64,000 nt of DNA. It comes from Bradyrhizobium sp. AUGA SZCCT0176. GTDB lineage: Bacteria > Pseudomonadota > Alphaproteobacteria > Rhizobiales > Xanthobacteraceae. The stretch is taken from positions 682,001 to 746,000 of the forward strand of contig NZ_JAFCMB010000001.1 in NCBI RefSeq assembly GCF_018130145.1, written 5' to 3'. The position numbers and the translations under genes are program-made. The notes under the pieces were generated by a model that did not search any database, had not been told where the DNA came from, and worked only from the letters and a program-made list of their open reading frames with translations. Of this stretch, positions 9,251 through 16,889 are shown one piece after another. The stretch's first letter is position 1. Each line of letters begins with the position of its first letter.

Positions 9251-10030
9251 CTACCCGCTCGGCCCCATCCCCAAACTCCCGTAAATCCGGCGCGCATAGG
9301 CGCCAAACTCATCCGTGGTCTTGAGCGGCAGATCGCGCGGAAACGGCAGTTCGATCGGGAAGTACTCCGCCATTCGCGCGGGACCTGCTGTCAGCACCGC
9401 GCAATGCGAGGCGAGGAACACGGCTTCCTGGATGCTGTGGGTGACGAAGATGATGGTCTTGCCGCTTTCGCGCCAGATCCGCAGCATTTCCAGATTCATC
9501 TGTTCGCGCGTCAGAGCGTCCAGCGCGCCGAAAGGCTCGTCCATCAGGATCAGTTTGGGATCGTGGATGAAGGCGCGTGCGATCGCGGTGCGCTGCTGCA
9601 TGCCGCCGGACAATTGCTGCGGATATTTGTCTTCGTAACCGGCAAGGCCCACGAGATTGAGCAGGTCGCGGGCCCGGGCGCGCGCGGCCTTCATCGGCAG
9701 GCCGACGATTTCGGCCGGCAGCAGCACGTTGTCGAGAATGGTCCGCCATTTCAGCAGCAAGGCCTGCTGGAACACCATGCCGATGTCGCGCGCGGGATCG
9801 AACGGGGTTTTGGTATTGCCGATCTTGATGGTACCGCCGTCGGCCTCGTGCAGCCCGGCCAGAATCTTCAGCACCGTGGTCTTGCCGCAGCCGGACGGGC
9901 CGACCAGCGAGACCAGTTCGCCCTCGCTGACGTCCATGGTGACGTCGGAGACGGCCAGAAACTCCGTACCTTTCGAGCGGTAGACCTTGCGGACGTTGCG
10001 CAGGCTGATGAAGGGCTCTTCCGCCGTCAT
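9251..10030 (-). CDS. ABC transporter ATPase, nitrate/sulfonate/taurine (SsuB) type
   Basis: A 259-residue ATPase. Walker A is GPSGCGKT (residues 44-51), the signature is LSGGMQQRTAIARA, Walker B is LILMDEPFGALDA, and the H-loop is FVTHSIQEAVFLA. The ATG at 10030 overlaps the TGA of the upstream gene as ATGA, which fixes the start and implies translational coupling. It is the last gene of a leftward operon whose first gene is the cognate permease (12955-13725). The binding protein is encoded separately at 14669. The C-terminal YFPIELPFPRD is typical of SsuB/TauB-like proteins, but the substrate here is unknown. Confidence 0.88.
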   Translation of the reverse strand: MTAEEPFISLRNVRKVYRSKGTEFLAVSDVTMDVSEGELVSLVGPSGCGKTTVLKILAGLHEADGGTIKIGNTKTPFDPARDIGMVFQQALLLKWRTILDNVLLPAEIVGLPMKAARARARDLLNLVGLAGYEDKYPQQLSGGMQQRTAIARAFIHDPKLILMDEPFGALDALTREQMNLEMLRIWRESGKTIIFVTHSIQEAVFLASHCAVLTAGPARMAEYFPIELPFPRDLPLKTTDEFGAYARRIYGSLGMGPSG

Positions 10031-11082
10031 GCCAGCCATTTCTGCAAATGGTCGGCGACGAAGGCGTCGTCGGAGAGATCGGCGTGCTCGCGGCAGACGC
10101 GGTCGATCTCCTGCATCTGGCCGGGGCTCAGCCCCTCGGCCGGATCGAGGCACCACAGCCCCTGCATCAGTCCCTGCCGCCGCAGGATTTCGTGGCAGCC
10201 GGCGATGCAGCCGTGGAAATTATTGGCGACGTCAAAGAACGCGCTGTTGCAATCGGTGACGCGGGCGTCGAGTGCCAACAGGTCCGCGGGCACGGCGTCC
10301 TCGCCGCGCGCCGCCTTGCATATTTCAAACTGCTTGATCGCGGCGGCGGTCCACACCGACCAGTGGCCGAGCAGCCCGCCCTTGAAGTAAGCGCGGGTGG
10401 TAACGCCCTTGTCGCGCAGGTCGAACGGCAGCATCAGATCGAGCAGGATATGGTCGTCATTGCCAGTATAGAGCGCGACGCGGTCGAGCGCACCGGCGGC
10501 GGCCACGCCGCGGAGCACGTCAAGGGTGCGGTAGCGGTTGAACGGCGCGATCTTGATCGCAATGACGTTGTCGATCGCTGCAAAGCGCCGCCAGAAGTTT
10601 GCGCTGAGAATGACGCCGCCGACCGCGGGCTGCAGGTAGAAGCCGACCAGCGGAATCTCGCGTGCCACCGCCTCGCAATGCGCGATGATCTCGTCCTCGG
10701 AGGCTGATTTCATCGCGGCAAGGCTGAGCAGGCCGGCGTGGTAGCCGATGCCGCGCGCAATCTGCGCCTCCGCAGTCGCCTGCTGTGTCGGGCCCGCGAG
10801 GCCGGCGACCATCGCGAGCGGCCGCCTGGTCCAGTCGGCCGCGGTATGCGCCGCCAGTTCCAGCACGGGCTTGTAGAGTCCGACATCTCGGATCGCGAAC
10901 TGCGTGGTATGCACGCCGACCGCAAGGCCACCGGCGCCGGCATCGATATAGTAGCGCGACAGCGCGCGCTGGTGCCGGGTGTCGAGCGTGCGGTTGGCAT
11001 CGAGCGCCAGCGGATGCGCGGGGATCACCGTGCCGTCGGCGACCAGTTTTCGTACCTCGGATTTGATTTCGCTGTGGTGCAT
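10027..11082 (-). CDS. Dihydrodipicolinate synthase (DapA)-family aldolase/lyase
   Basis: A 351-residue protein of the class I aldolase DapA/NAL superfamily. The Schiff-base lysine should be Lys177 (NVIAIKIAPFNRYRT), and the conserved tyrosine is Tyr149 (LVGFYLQPAVGG). The N-terminal RKLVADGTVIPAHPLALDAN is not that of a biosynthetic DapA, and it is longer than the usual 290-300 residues. It is encoded inside an ABC transporter operon with an epimerase and an acetyltransferase. This points to catabolism or modification of an imported oxo-acid or sugar-acid, not to lysine synthesis. It couples to the ATPase gene downstream by ATGA overlap. Confidence 0.8.
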   Translation of the reverse strand: MHHSEIKSEVRKLVADGTVIPAHPLALDANRTLDTRHQRALSRYYIDAGAGGLAVGVHTTQFAIRDVGLYKPVLELAAHTAADWTRRPLAMVAGLAGPTQQATAEAQIARGIGYHAGLLSLAAMKSASEDEIIAHCEAVAREIPLVGFYLQPAVGGVILSANFWRRFAAIDNVIAIKIAPFNRYRTLDVLRGVAAAGALDRVALYTGNDDHILLDLMLPFDLRDKGVTTRAYFKGGLLGHWSVWTAAAIKQFEICKAARGEDAVPADLLALDARVTDCNSAFFDVANNFHGCIAGCHEILRRQGLMQGLWCLDPAEGLSPGQMQEIDRVCREHADLSDDAFVADHLQKWLA

Positions 11083-11090
11083 GAAAATTC

Positions 11091-11915
11091 CTATCCAAAT
11101 TCCGGGCCGGCAACCGCGAACGGCAATTCCGCGGCCAGCATGGTGGCGCGGCCGAACCGCATGCGCTGGAACGGCCGCTCGATGGTCCAGCCGGTTTCGG
11201 TGAGGCCACGCAGGAAATCGTCCTGCGAATGCACGGCGTCAAGCAGCCACGGGCCTTGCTCGGATCGCACGATGGTATCGACCAGCGTTAGCGCGCTGTC
11301 GTGGGCCTCGGCAAATACAGGGCCGATATGGCGGGCGGTGCGGCCTTCACGGACCAGCGCAACGGCGTTGCCTGATGATACCATGCGGGAGCCGGCGCGG
11401 CCGCCGAACTCGGTCAGCAGAGCGCCGCGGTCAAATCCCATGGCGCTGACATCGCGCGCGATGAAATCGGCGACGCTGCAATTCGATAGCGATTGTGCGG
11501 CGCTCACGCCTTTCGGAGCTTCCAGCCGCAGCCGCCGCAATTGCAGCGTCGGTGTGAAGCCGAGCGGGCCATATACGTTGGCTCCATCAGGCGTCGCGTC
11601 GAGCCAGGTGGTGAGGCCGAGCTTTGTCGCAGCGTTGAGGCAGGCGTCGACCAGCCGGGTCGCGACACCGCGGCGGCGCCAGCTCGCGGTCACCAGCACC
11701 ATGCCGATCCAGGCATTGCCGGCGGAGTAGGGCAATAGCGCCGCGGTCGCGACCAGTTGCTTGCCGTCGCGCACCCCGAACACGATTCCCTTGCTCAGGA
11801 AAAACCGCCAGTCGGCCTCGTTCTGGTTCCAGTGCGCCTCCGTCGACAACAGCAATCCAGCCGGTGCATCGCCGACGCCGAGTTCGATGACCTCGACGTG
11901 CTCAGTACCGGCCAT
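11091..11915 (-). CDS. GNAT-family N-acetyltransferase
   Basis: A 274-residue protein with an N-terminal GNAT domain. The acetyl-CoA pyrophosphate loop is WRRRGVATRLVDA (about residues 79-91), followed by ANVYGPLGFTPT, the usual beta4-alpha4 end. A second, less similar region fills residues 130-274, like other two-domain GNAT proteins of about 270-290 residues. I chose the ATG at 11915 because GAGG lies 5 nt upstream; the ATG at 11927 lacks a ribosome site. The start overlaps the end of the epimerase gene by 14 nt, so the two are probably coupled. The acceptor substrate is unknown; the operon suggests a small imported metabolite. Confidence 0.78.
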   Translation of the reverse strand: MAGTEHVEVIELGVGDAPAGLLLSTEAHWNQNEADWRFFLSKGIVFGVRDGKQLVATAALLPYSAGNAWIGMVLVTASWRRRGVATRLVDACLNAATKLGLTTWLDATPDGANVYGPLGFTPTLQLRRLRLEAPKGVSAAQSLSNCSVADFIARDVSAMGFDRGALLTEFGGRAGSRMVSSGNAVALVREGRTARHIGPVFAEAHDSALTLVDTIVRSEQGPWLLDAVHSQDDFLRGLTETGWTIERPFQRMRFGRATMLAAELPFAVAGPEFG

Positions 11916-12939
11916 CGCGCACCTCATACTTGGTGGGCTTGCCGAGACTCGGCATCGACCGCGACACCCAGTCGGCGGTCCAGCGGATCAACTGATCGGT
12001 ATCGACAACAGGCAGGTCGAACAAACTTACGGCTTGCGACGTATTGGTCAGCCACGCCGTCGGCTCTTCCTTGCCGGTGATGACGGGCGCAATTCCAAAC
12101 CGTTGGCCGAATTTGGCGGCGAGGTCGCGCACGGCGAGAATTTCGTGGCCGCTGACATTGATCGGCGAGGTCGGCGTATCGCAATGCGCGAGGCAGCGCA
12201 GCGCCTGCGACGACGCATCGCCCTGCCAGATGAAATTGACATGGCCGAGGCTGACGTCGATCGGCGTGCCCCGCAAAACCTTGCTCGCGATGTCGTGCAA
12301 CACGCCGTAGCGCATGTCGATCGCGTAGTTGAGCCGGAACAGCCGGCCCGGCGTCGAATGCTTGCGCGAGAAATACTCGAACATGCGCTCGCGGCCGACG
12401 CAGGATTGCGCGTATTCACCGGGCGGATTTGGCGCAAGGTCCTCGTCGGCGCCTTTGCCGCTCACAGGTACGAAGGGATAGACGCAGCCGGTCGAGAACG
12501 CCACGATCCGCGAGGCGGCAAAGGCCTGCGCCACCAGTGCCGGGACGTGCGCATTCATCGCCCAGGTCAGCGAAAGATCGCCCTCGGCGCCGAACTTGCG
12601 CCCTGCCATGAAGATGATGTTTTGAATTTTTGGCAGCGCCTTGATGGCGGCCTCATCGAGCAGGTCGCAATTAATGGTTTCGACGCCACGGGCCTGCAGC
12701 CAGTCCTTGGCGCTGCCATCGCTAAAGCGTGCGACGCCGATAACCCGCCGGTCAGGTGCGGCTGCCTTGGCAAGCCCCGCCAGCGTCGGCCCCATCTTGC
12801 CCGCAACGCCCAAAACCATGATGTCGCCATCGACCTTGCGCAGGTCGTCGATCAGCGCCTGGCTCGGACGGCACAGCAGTTCGTCGAGGGCGGCGATATC
12901 CGGAATCGTCTCCGGCAGGTGGTTGCGTGTCAGCAGCAT
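11902..12939 (-). CDS. NAD-dependent epimerase/dehydratase-family protein
   Basis: A 345-residue extended-SDR protein. The nucleotide-binding loop is MVLGVAGKMGPTLA (about residues 41-54), and IIFMAGRKFG and VAFSTGCVYPF follow the Rossmann order. The usual catalytic YxxxK is not evident: the expected place reads EYAQSCVGRERMFEYFS, with cysteine where lysine should be. It may therefore be a binding or sensor protein, or use another base. It is the second gene of the ABC operon, 15 nt after the permease gene, and overlaps the GNAT gene. Confidence 0.75.
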   Translation of the reverse strand: MLLTRNHLPETIPDIAALDELLCRPSQALIDDLRKVDGDIMVLGVAGKMGPTLAGLAKAAAPDRRVIGVARFSDGSAKDWLQARGVETINCDLLDEAAIKALPKIQNIIFMAGRKFGAEGDLSLTWAMNAHVPALVAQAFAASRIVAFSTGCVYPFVPVSGKGADEDLAPNPPGEYAQSCVGRERMFEYFSRKHSTPGRLFRLNYAIDMRYGVLHDIASKVLRGTPIDVSLGHVNFIWQGDASSQALRCLAHCDTPTSPINVSGHEILAVRDLAAKFGQRFGIAPVITGKEEPTAWLTNTSQAVSLFDLPVVDTDQLIRWTADWVSRSMPSLGKPTKYEVRDGRY

Positions 12940-12954
12940 GCCTGTTCCCTTGTC

Positions 12955-13725
12955 TTATTGCAGCCTGACGTCACGGACCACGAACAGGCGCTCGAGGCCG
13001 AGCACCAGGCCGTACAGCGCCACGCCGAGCAGGGTCAGAAGAATGACGGCCATCACCATCGCCGGTGTATCGAGTGAGGCCTGCACCTGGATCATGAGAT
13101 AGCCGAGCCCGCGCTCCGAGGCGATGAACTCGCCGACGATGGCGCCCGCGACCGCCAGGATGGCGCCGACCTTCATGCCTGAAAATACGTAAGGCAGCGC
13201 GCCCGGCAGCTGGATCTTCCGGAATAGCGTCCAGCGCGAGCCGCGCAGCGATTTCACCAGATCCAGCAGGTCGGGCTCGACCTCGCTCAGCCCCCGCGCG
13301 GTCGTCAGCAGGATCGGGAAGAAGCAGATCGAAAACGCGATCAGGATGTTCGGAAAGATGCCGTAGGAGAACCAGACGATGAACAGCGGTCCAAGCGCCA
13401 CTTTCGGAATCATGTTCAGCGTGACGAACAGCGGCAGTAGCAACAGGCTGATCAGCGGCGACCAGGTGAACATGACAGCCAGCATGACGCCGACCAGCGC
13501 GCCGAGGCAGAAGCCACCGAGGATTTCGGCGCCCGTCACCCAGAGGTTGGAGAGCCAGGCATATTTGGCCGACGTCAGGGTCGAGAGCGCGGCAAGTGGG
13601 GAGGGCAGGATGAATTTCGGCACCTGGAAGGCGTCGACCAGCACCTGCCAAAGCACGATCACGGCAAGATGCGCGATCAGGATGATCGCCACCGTCCTCG
13701 CCGATCGCCCTGCATCGCCAGACAC
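12955..13725 (-). CDS. ABC transporter permease, SsuC/TauC (BPD_transp_1) type
   Basis: A 256-residue membrane protein with about six hydrophobic helices and an EAA-type loop (DLLDLVKSLRGSRWTLFRK, about residues 151-169). The length and the sequence PKFILPSPLAALSTL near the N-terminus are characteristic of nitrate/sulfonate/pyrimidine-precursor transporters. It is the first gene of the leftward operon. A perfect 16-bp dyad lies 73 nt upstream of the start and is a probable operator for the neighbouring TetR protein. Confidence 0.88.
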   Translation of the reverse strand: MSGDAGRSARTVAIILIAHLAVIVLWQVLVDAFQVPKFILPSPLAALSTLTSAKYAWLSNLWVTGAEILGGFCLGALVGVMLAVMFTWSPLISLLLLPLFVTLNMIPKVALGPLFIVWFSYGIFPNILIAFSICFFPILLTTARGLSEVEPDLLDLVKSLRGSRWTLFRKIQLPGALPYVFSGMKVGAILAVAGAIVGEFIASERGLGYLMIQVQASLDTPAMVMAVILLTLLGVALYGLVLGLERLFVVRDVRLQ

Positions 13726-13797
13726 TGCGTACTCCTTGTTGGGGCGCGTCCGGTTCCCGGGCGCGCGGTGGCAGTCTATCGCGGGGCGGTCCAGCTT

Positions 13798-13813
13798 TCA
13801 ACCATCTGGTTGA
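13798..13813. promoter_or_regulatory. Probable TetR operator upstream of the ABC/aldolase operon
   Basis: TCAACCATCTGGTTGA is a perfect inverted repeat with 7-bp arms and a 2-bp centre. A related 16-mer with 11 identical positions lies at 14562-14577 beside the tetR start. The layout TnnACCAnnTGGTnnA resembles the known RutR operator (TTGACCAnnTGGTCAA), and the nearby regulator looks RutR-like. Confidence 0.6.
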
Positions 13814-13823
13814 TTAGGAGGGT

Positions 13824-13903
13824 GTCATTCCGGGGTGATGCGAAGCATCGAACCCGGAATCTCGAGATTCCGGGTTCGCGTCTTCGACGCGCCCCGGAAT
13901 GAC
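13824..13903. repeat. Intergenic palindromic repeat, family B copy 1
   Basis: It starts GTCATTCCGGGG and ends CCCCGGAATGAC. Nested inside are CCCGGAATCT / AGATTCCGGG around a central CGAG. A longer variant is at 30319-30420. It lies between the ABC operon start and the 3' end of tetR. Confidence 0.8.
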
Positions 13904-13911
13904 GCCGAACG

Positions 13912-14559
13912 TTACGGCCGCAGCGACTGCATCACCAGGTCGACCACATGCTTGCGCCGGGCCTTCCGGGCCGTCGGGCTCGACAGGTCCTTGCCGAAGA
14001 TTGCCGACAGGGTCGGCGTGTTCGAAAAGTAGAAATAGCTCAGCCCGGCGATCGAAATGTAGAGATGCACCGGATTGATCCCCTTGCGGAACACGCCGGC
14101 GCGGACACCTTCGCTCAGGATGGCCGAGACCATACTGACCAGCGGCGAATGCATTGCCGCCAGCTTGCGGGAGCCGCGCACATGGCGGGCGCCCCCACGG
14201 TTTTCGTCGTTCAGCAGCACGATGAAGTCGGGATGGGCGGCGAGGTGGTCGAAGGAGGCCTCGATCAGCCGCTTGATGGCCTGCTGCGGCGGCAGGCCTT
14301 CGAGGTTGAGCTTGCGTTCCTGGGCGCGGATTTCCTCATAGACCCACTCCAGCACCGCCAGATACAGCGCGTCCTTGTCGCCGAAGTAATGATAGACCAG
14401 CTGCTTGTTGACGCCGGCGCGCGCCGCGATCTCGTCGACCCGGGCACCGGCGAGGCCGCTATCGGCAAATTCACGGCGTGCCGCCGTCAGAAGCTTCTCC
14501 CGCGTCGCCGCCGGATCGCGCCGCTTGGGCCCGGTGCTATCAGCTCGTCTTATAGGCAT
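13912..14559 (-). CDS. TetR-family regulator, RutR-like
   Basis: A 215-residue regulator from the ATG at 14559; upstream in-frame codons add about 37 residues with no family character. The helix-turn-helix is VDEIAARAGVNKQLVYHYFG (about residues 40-59). The C-terminal half has the aromatic-rich ISIAGLSYFYFSNTPTL near residues 175-190, like the TetR_C_3 family of RutR. It lies between the ABC operon and the divergent binding-protein gene, with candidate operators on both sides (13798 and 14562). The simplest reading is a repressor of both units and of itself that responds to the transported compound. Confidence 0.82.
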   Translation of the reverse strand: MPIRRADSTGPKRRDPAATREKLLTAARREFADSGLAGARVDEIAARAGVNKQLVYHYFGDKDALYLAVLEWVYEEIRAQERKLNLEGLPPQQAIKRLIEASFDHLAAHPDFIVLLNDENRGGARHVRGSRKLAAMHSPLVSMVSAILSEGVRAGVFRKGINPVHLYISIAGLSYFYFSNTPTLSAIFGKDLSSPTARKARRKHVVDLVMQSLRP

Positions 14560-14561
14560 TT

Positions 14562-14577
14562 CCAACCAAACAGTTGA
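14562..14577. promoter_or_regulatory. Probable TetR operator between tetR and the binding-protein gene
   Basis: CCAACCAAACAGTTGA keeps CAACCA and GTTGA at the same spacing as the perfect dyad at 13798-13813. It lies 3 nt before the tetR start codon and about 90 nt before the start of the divergent binding-protein gene, so binding here could affect both genes. Confidence 0.55.
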
Positions 14578-14668
14578 CAATTCGTCTCGTCCTTGTTGCA
14601 TTGGTAGCGTCGCGGGCGTGCAACGACAAGGCCGGGATATTACCAGTCTGCAAACCAGGAGAGATGCC

Positions 14669-15673
14669 ATGAAGGGCTTGAAGATTGCGTCACTGGCGCT
14701 TGCGCTTGCTGTCCAGGCGGCTCCCTCTCATGCCGGCGAGGCCGTCAACCTGATCCTGAACTGGGCGCCGACCGCGGACCATTCGCCGTTCTACTACGCC
14801 AAGGCGCAGGGCTGGTACGAGAAAGCCGGCATCGATCTCACCATCGAGACCGGCAAGGGTTCCGGCGTGTCGTCGCTGAAGGTCGGCTCCGGCGGTTCGC
14901 CGTTCGGCATCGCCGATCTCGCGACCATGCTGGTGGCGCGCAGCAAGGGCGCCGACGTCGTGGCGCTGATGAGCATCTACGCCAACACCGGGCAGACGTT
15001 CTACTGGCTGAAGAGCTATGGCGTGAACGGCGCCAAGGACTTTCCGGGCCACAAGATCGGCAATCCGCCCGGCGACGCGTCGCGGGTGATGTGGCCGGCG
15101 TTCGCCAAGGCCGCCGGCATCGCGCCCGATGCGGTCAGTTTCGTCAATGTCGGGCCGACCGCCAAGATCGCGGCGCTGAAGAGCCATACGGTCGATATCA
15201 TCAGCGATTTTTACAACGAACACGATCTCAAGGTGATCGAGTTCGGTGCCGACCTCGGCTACGTCAACTGGAAGGACATCGGGCTCAACCCGTACGGCAA
15301 CTCGCTGATCGTCAACGGCGCCTATCTGGAAAAGAATCCGAAAATTGCAGATGCGTTCGTCAAGGTCAGCCAGAAGGCGTTTGCCGCCTGCGTCGCCGAC
15401 GTCGCGCCCTGCCTGAAGGCGCTGCTCGATGCCGCGTCGGGGCTCGACAAGGAGAACCAGGAACGCCAGTGGGAGCGCATCAAGTTCCTGATGACCGACG
15501 ATTTCACCACTACCAAGGCGCTGGGCTGGATCGACGCCGAGCGGATGAAGAAGGACTATGAACTGGTGCAGACCTATCTCGGCATGGAGAAGCCGTTCGA
15601 GGTCGGCACCGCGTTCTCGACCAAGATGCTCGACACGAGTATCAAGATGGATGCGAGCAAGGTGAAGAAGTGA
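14669..15673 (+). CDS. ABC transporter substrate-binding protein, NMT1/THI5-like
   Basis: A 334-residue periplasmic protein. The signal peptide (about residues 1-22) ends SHAGE. The mature start VNLILNWAPTADHSPFYYAK (about residues 25-44) is the hallmark of the NMT1/THI5/SsuA-like family, which binds pyrimidines, sulfonates, nitrate or aromatic acids. GGAGAG precedes the ATG by about 6 nt. It is divergent from tetR and is the likely partner of the permease and ATPase at 9.3-13.7 kb. I looked for a TPP riboswitch in the 90-nt leader and saw none, so thiamine precursors are not favoured. Confidence 0.85.
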   Translation: MKGLKIASLALALAVQAAPSHAGEAVNLILNWAPTADHSPFYYAKAQGWYEKAGIDLTIETGKGSGVSSLKVGSGGSPFGIADLATMLVARSKGADVVALMSIYANTGQTFYWLKSYGVNGAKDFPGHKIGNPPGDASRVMWPAFAKAAGIAPDAVSFVNVGPTAKIAALKSHTVDIISDFYNEHDLKVIEFGADLGYVNWKDIGLNPYGNSLIVNGAYLEKNPKIADAFVKVSQKAFAACVADVAPCLKALLDAASGLDKENQERQWERIKFLMTDDFTTTKALGWIDAERMKKDYELVQTYLGMEKPFEVGTAFSTKMLDTSIKMDASKVKK

Positions 15674-15700
15674 CGGGCAGGCGCCCGGGTTTTACCAATC

Positions 15701-15820
15701 GTCATTGCGAGCGAAGCGAAGCAATCCATGGCGCGGCAAGCTGATGCATGGATTGCTTCGTCGCGGAGCCTGTCGTCGGGCGCGCATTCGCGCGACCCGT
15801 TGGCTTCTCGCAATGACGCG
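15701..15820. repeat. Intergenic palindromic repeat, family A copy 2
   Basis: It begins GTCATTGCGAGCGAAGCGAA and ends TTCTCGCAATGACG, with an inner CAATCCATGG / CATGGATTG pair. It lies between the convergent 3' ends of the binding-protein gene and the MarR gene, and its right end is 10 nt from the marR stop codon. Confidence 0.8.
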
Positions 15821-15829
15821 GTGGGCTTC

Positions 15830-16312
15830 TCAGGTATTCTCACTAGCGTCATCGTTCAGCCCTGCTTCCAGCCGCTCGCATAACTCCGCAACCACCCTCT
15901 GCGTGGTCGCAAGATCCTTCAGGCTGACGCCTTCGGCGAGCGCATTCACCCACGGCACCTGAAGTTTTGTCGCAGCCTCAAACGCTTCCTTTCCCCGCTT
16001 GGTCAGCACGACCAGATGCGCCCGCCGGTGATGCGGGTTGGGCTGTAGCTCGAGCAGGCCCTCATCCCGCATTTCGTTGACGATGCGCTGAACACCCTGA
16101 CGGTTGAGTCCCATGTTGCGCGCCAGCCACGCCACGGGCTGCGGCCGCTCGGCCAGCGCAATGGCCCCCAGCACCTGCCAGCGCGCGCTGGTGAGTTCGA
16201 GGCCGGCGACGAGCCGGTCGCCGGCCAGCAACAGCCGGCCGTTGAGCCGGAATATGGCAAGGATCAGCCCGGTCAGGGCCTGTCCGGCTGGCGTATGTGG
16301 CTTGCTTCTCAT
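15830..16312 (-). CDS. MarR-family transcriptional regulator
   Basis: A 160-residue winged-helix regulator. The recognition helix region is [21 protein letters not shown] (about residues 60-80, quoted across its span), followed by the wing [19 protein letters not shown]. The start at 16312 gives the usual MarR length; a longer frame adds 12 residues. It is divergent from a DUF1772 membrane gene, and a 16-bp dyad lies between the two start codons. This suggests autoregulation and control of the neighbour. Confidence 0.85.
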   Translation of the reverse strand: MRSKPHTPAGQALTGLILAIFRLNGRLLLAGDRLVAGLELTSARWQVLGAIALAERPQPVAWLARNMGLNRQGVQRIVNEMRDEGLLELQPNPHHRRAHLVVLTKRGKEAFEAATKLQVPWVNALAEGVSLKDLATTQRVVAELCERLEAGLNDDASENT

Positions 16313-16331
16313 TGGCAATGAGTATACGAAA

Positions 16332-16347
16332 TGACAACATATTGTCA
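16332..16347. promoter_or_regulatory. Probable MarR operator
   Basis: TGACAACATATTGTCA has perfect 6-bp inverted arms around CATA. It lies 20 nt upstream of the marR start and 16 nt upstream of the divergent DUF1772 gene. It probably overlaps both promoters, since the gap is only 50 bp and AT-rich. Confidence 0.6.
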
Positions 16348-16362
16348 ATATCGGAGTGCGTA

Positions 16363-16794
16363 ATGATGCTCATCGGACAACTGGCCACCGTCGTCGCCGC
16401 GGCCTTCGCCGGCGCGGCCTTCTTCATCAATTTCGCCGAACAGCCGGCGCGTCTGCTGCTTGATGACAGGAGCCTGCTGACGCAATGGAAACCCAGCTAT
16501 GCGCGCGGCTTTGCGATGCAGGCGAGCTGCGCGGTGATATCAGGAATTTTGGGCTTGACCGCGGCGTGGCAGACCGGCGATTGGCGCTGGACCGTCGGCG
16601 CGATTCTCATGCTGGCCAACTGGCCCTACACGTTGTTCGGAATCATGCCGACGAACCGCAGGCTGAATGCCATCGCCGCCACCGATGCCGGCCCGGAATC
16701 GCGCCGACTGATCGTGCATTGGGGAGGGCTGCATGCCGTGAGAACCGCGCTCGGCTTCGCGGCGACCGCAGCCTATCTCTGGGCGCAGCACTGA
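16363..16794 (+). CDS. DUF1772 (anthrone oxygenase-like) integral membrane protein
   Basis: A 143-residue membrane protein with about four hydrophobic helices. It matches the DUF1772 pattern: an N-terminal helix leading to [14 protein letters not shown], a basic/aromatic loop [16 protein letters not shown], and [19 protein letters not shown] before the last helix. Fungal relatives act as anthrone oxygenases; bacterial members are mostly uncharacterised and often sit beside MarR or TetR regulators. The ATG at 16363 was chosen because earlier frame extension would cross the operator. Confidence 0.72.
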   Translation: MMLIGQLATVVAAAFAGAAFFINFAEQPARLLLDDRSLLTQWKPSYARGFAMQASCAVISGILGLTAAWQTGDWRWTVGAILMLANWPYTLFGIMPTNRRLNAIAATDAGPESRRLIVHWGGLHAVRTALGFAATAAYLWAQH

Positions 16795-16889
16795 CGCCTT
16801 ACTGATCTCCTGGTTGATCTTTTCGCCGTGCGGACGCTTACTGCGTGTCGGCTACGGGGTATATCTGCAGCAGATCAGGGCAATTTCGG

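Noticed and set aside
14578..14668. Possible TPP riboswitch before the NMT1/THI5-like gene
   Set aside because: The leader is only about 90 nt, lacks the CUGAGA-type thi-box sequence and shows only an imperfect hairpin.
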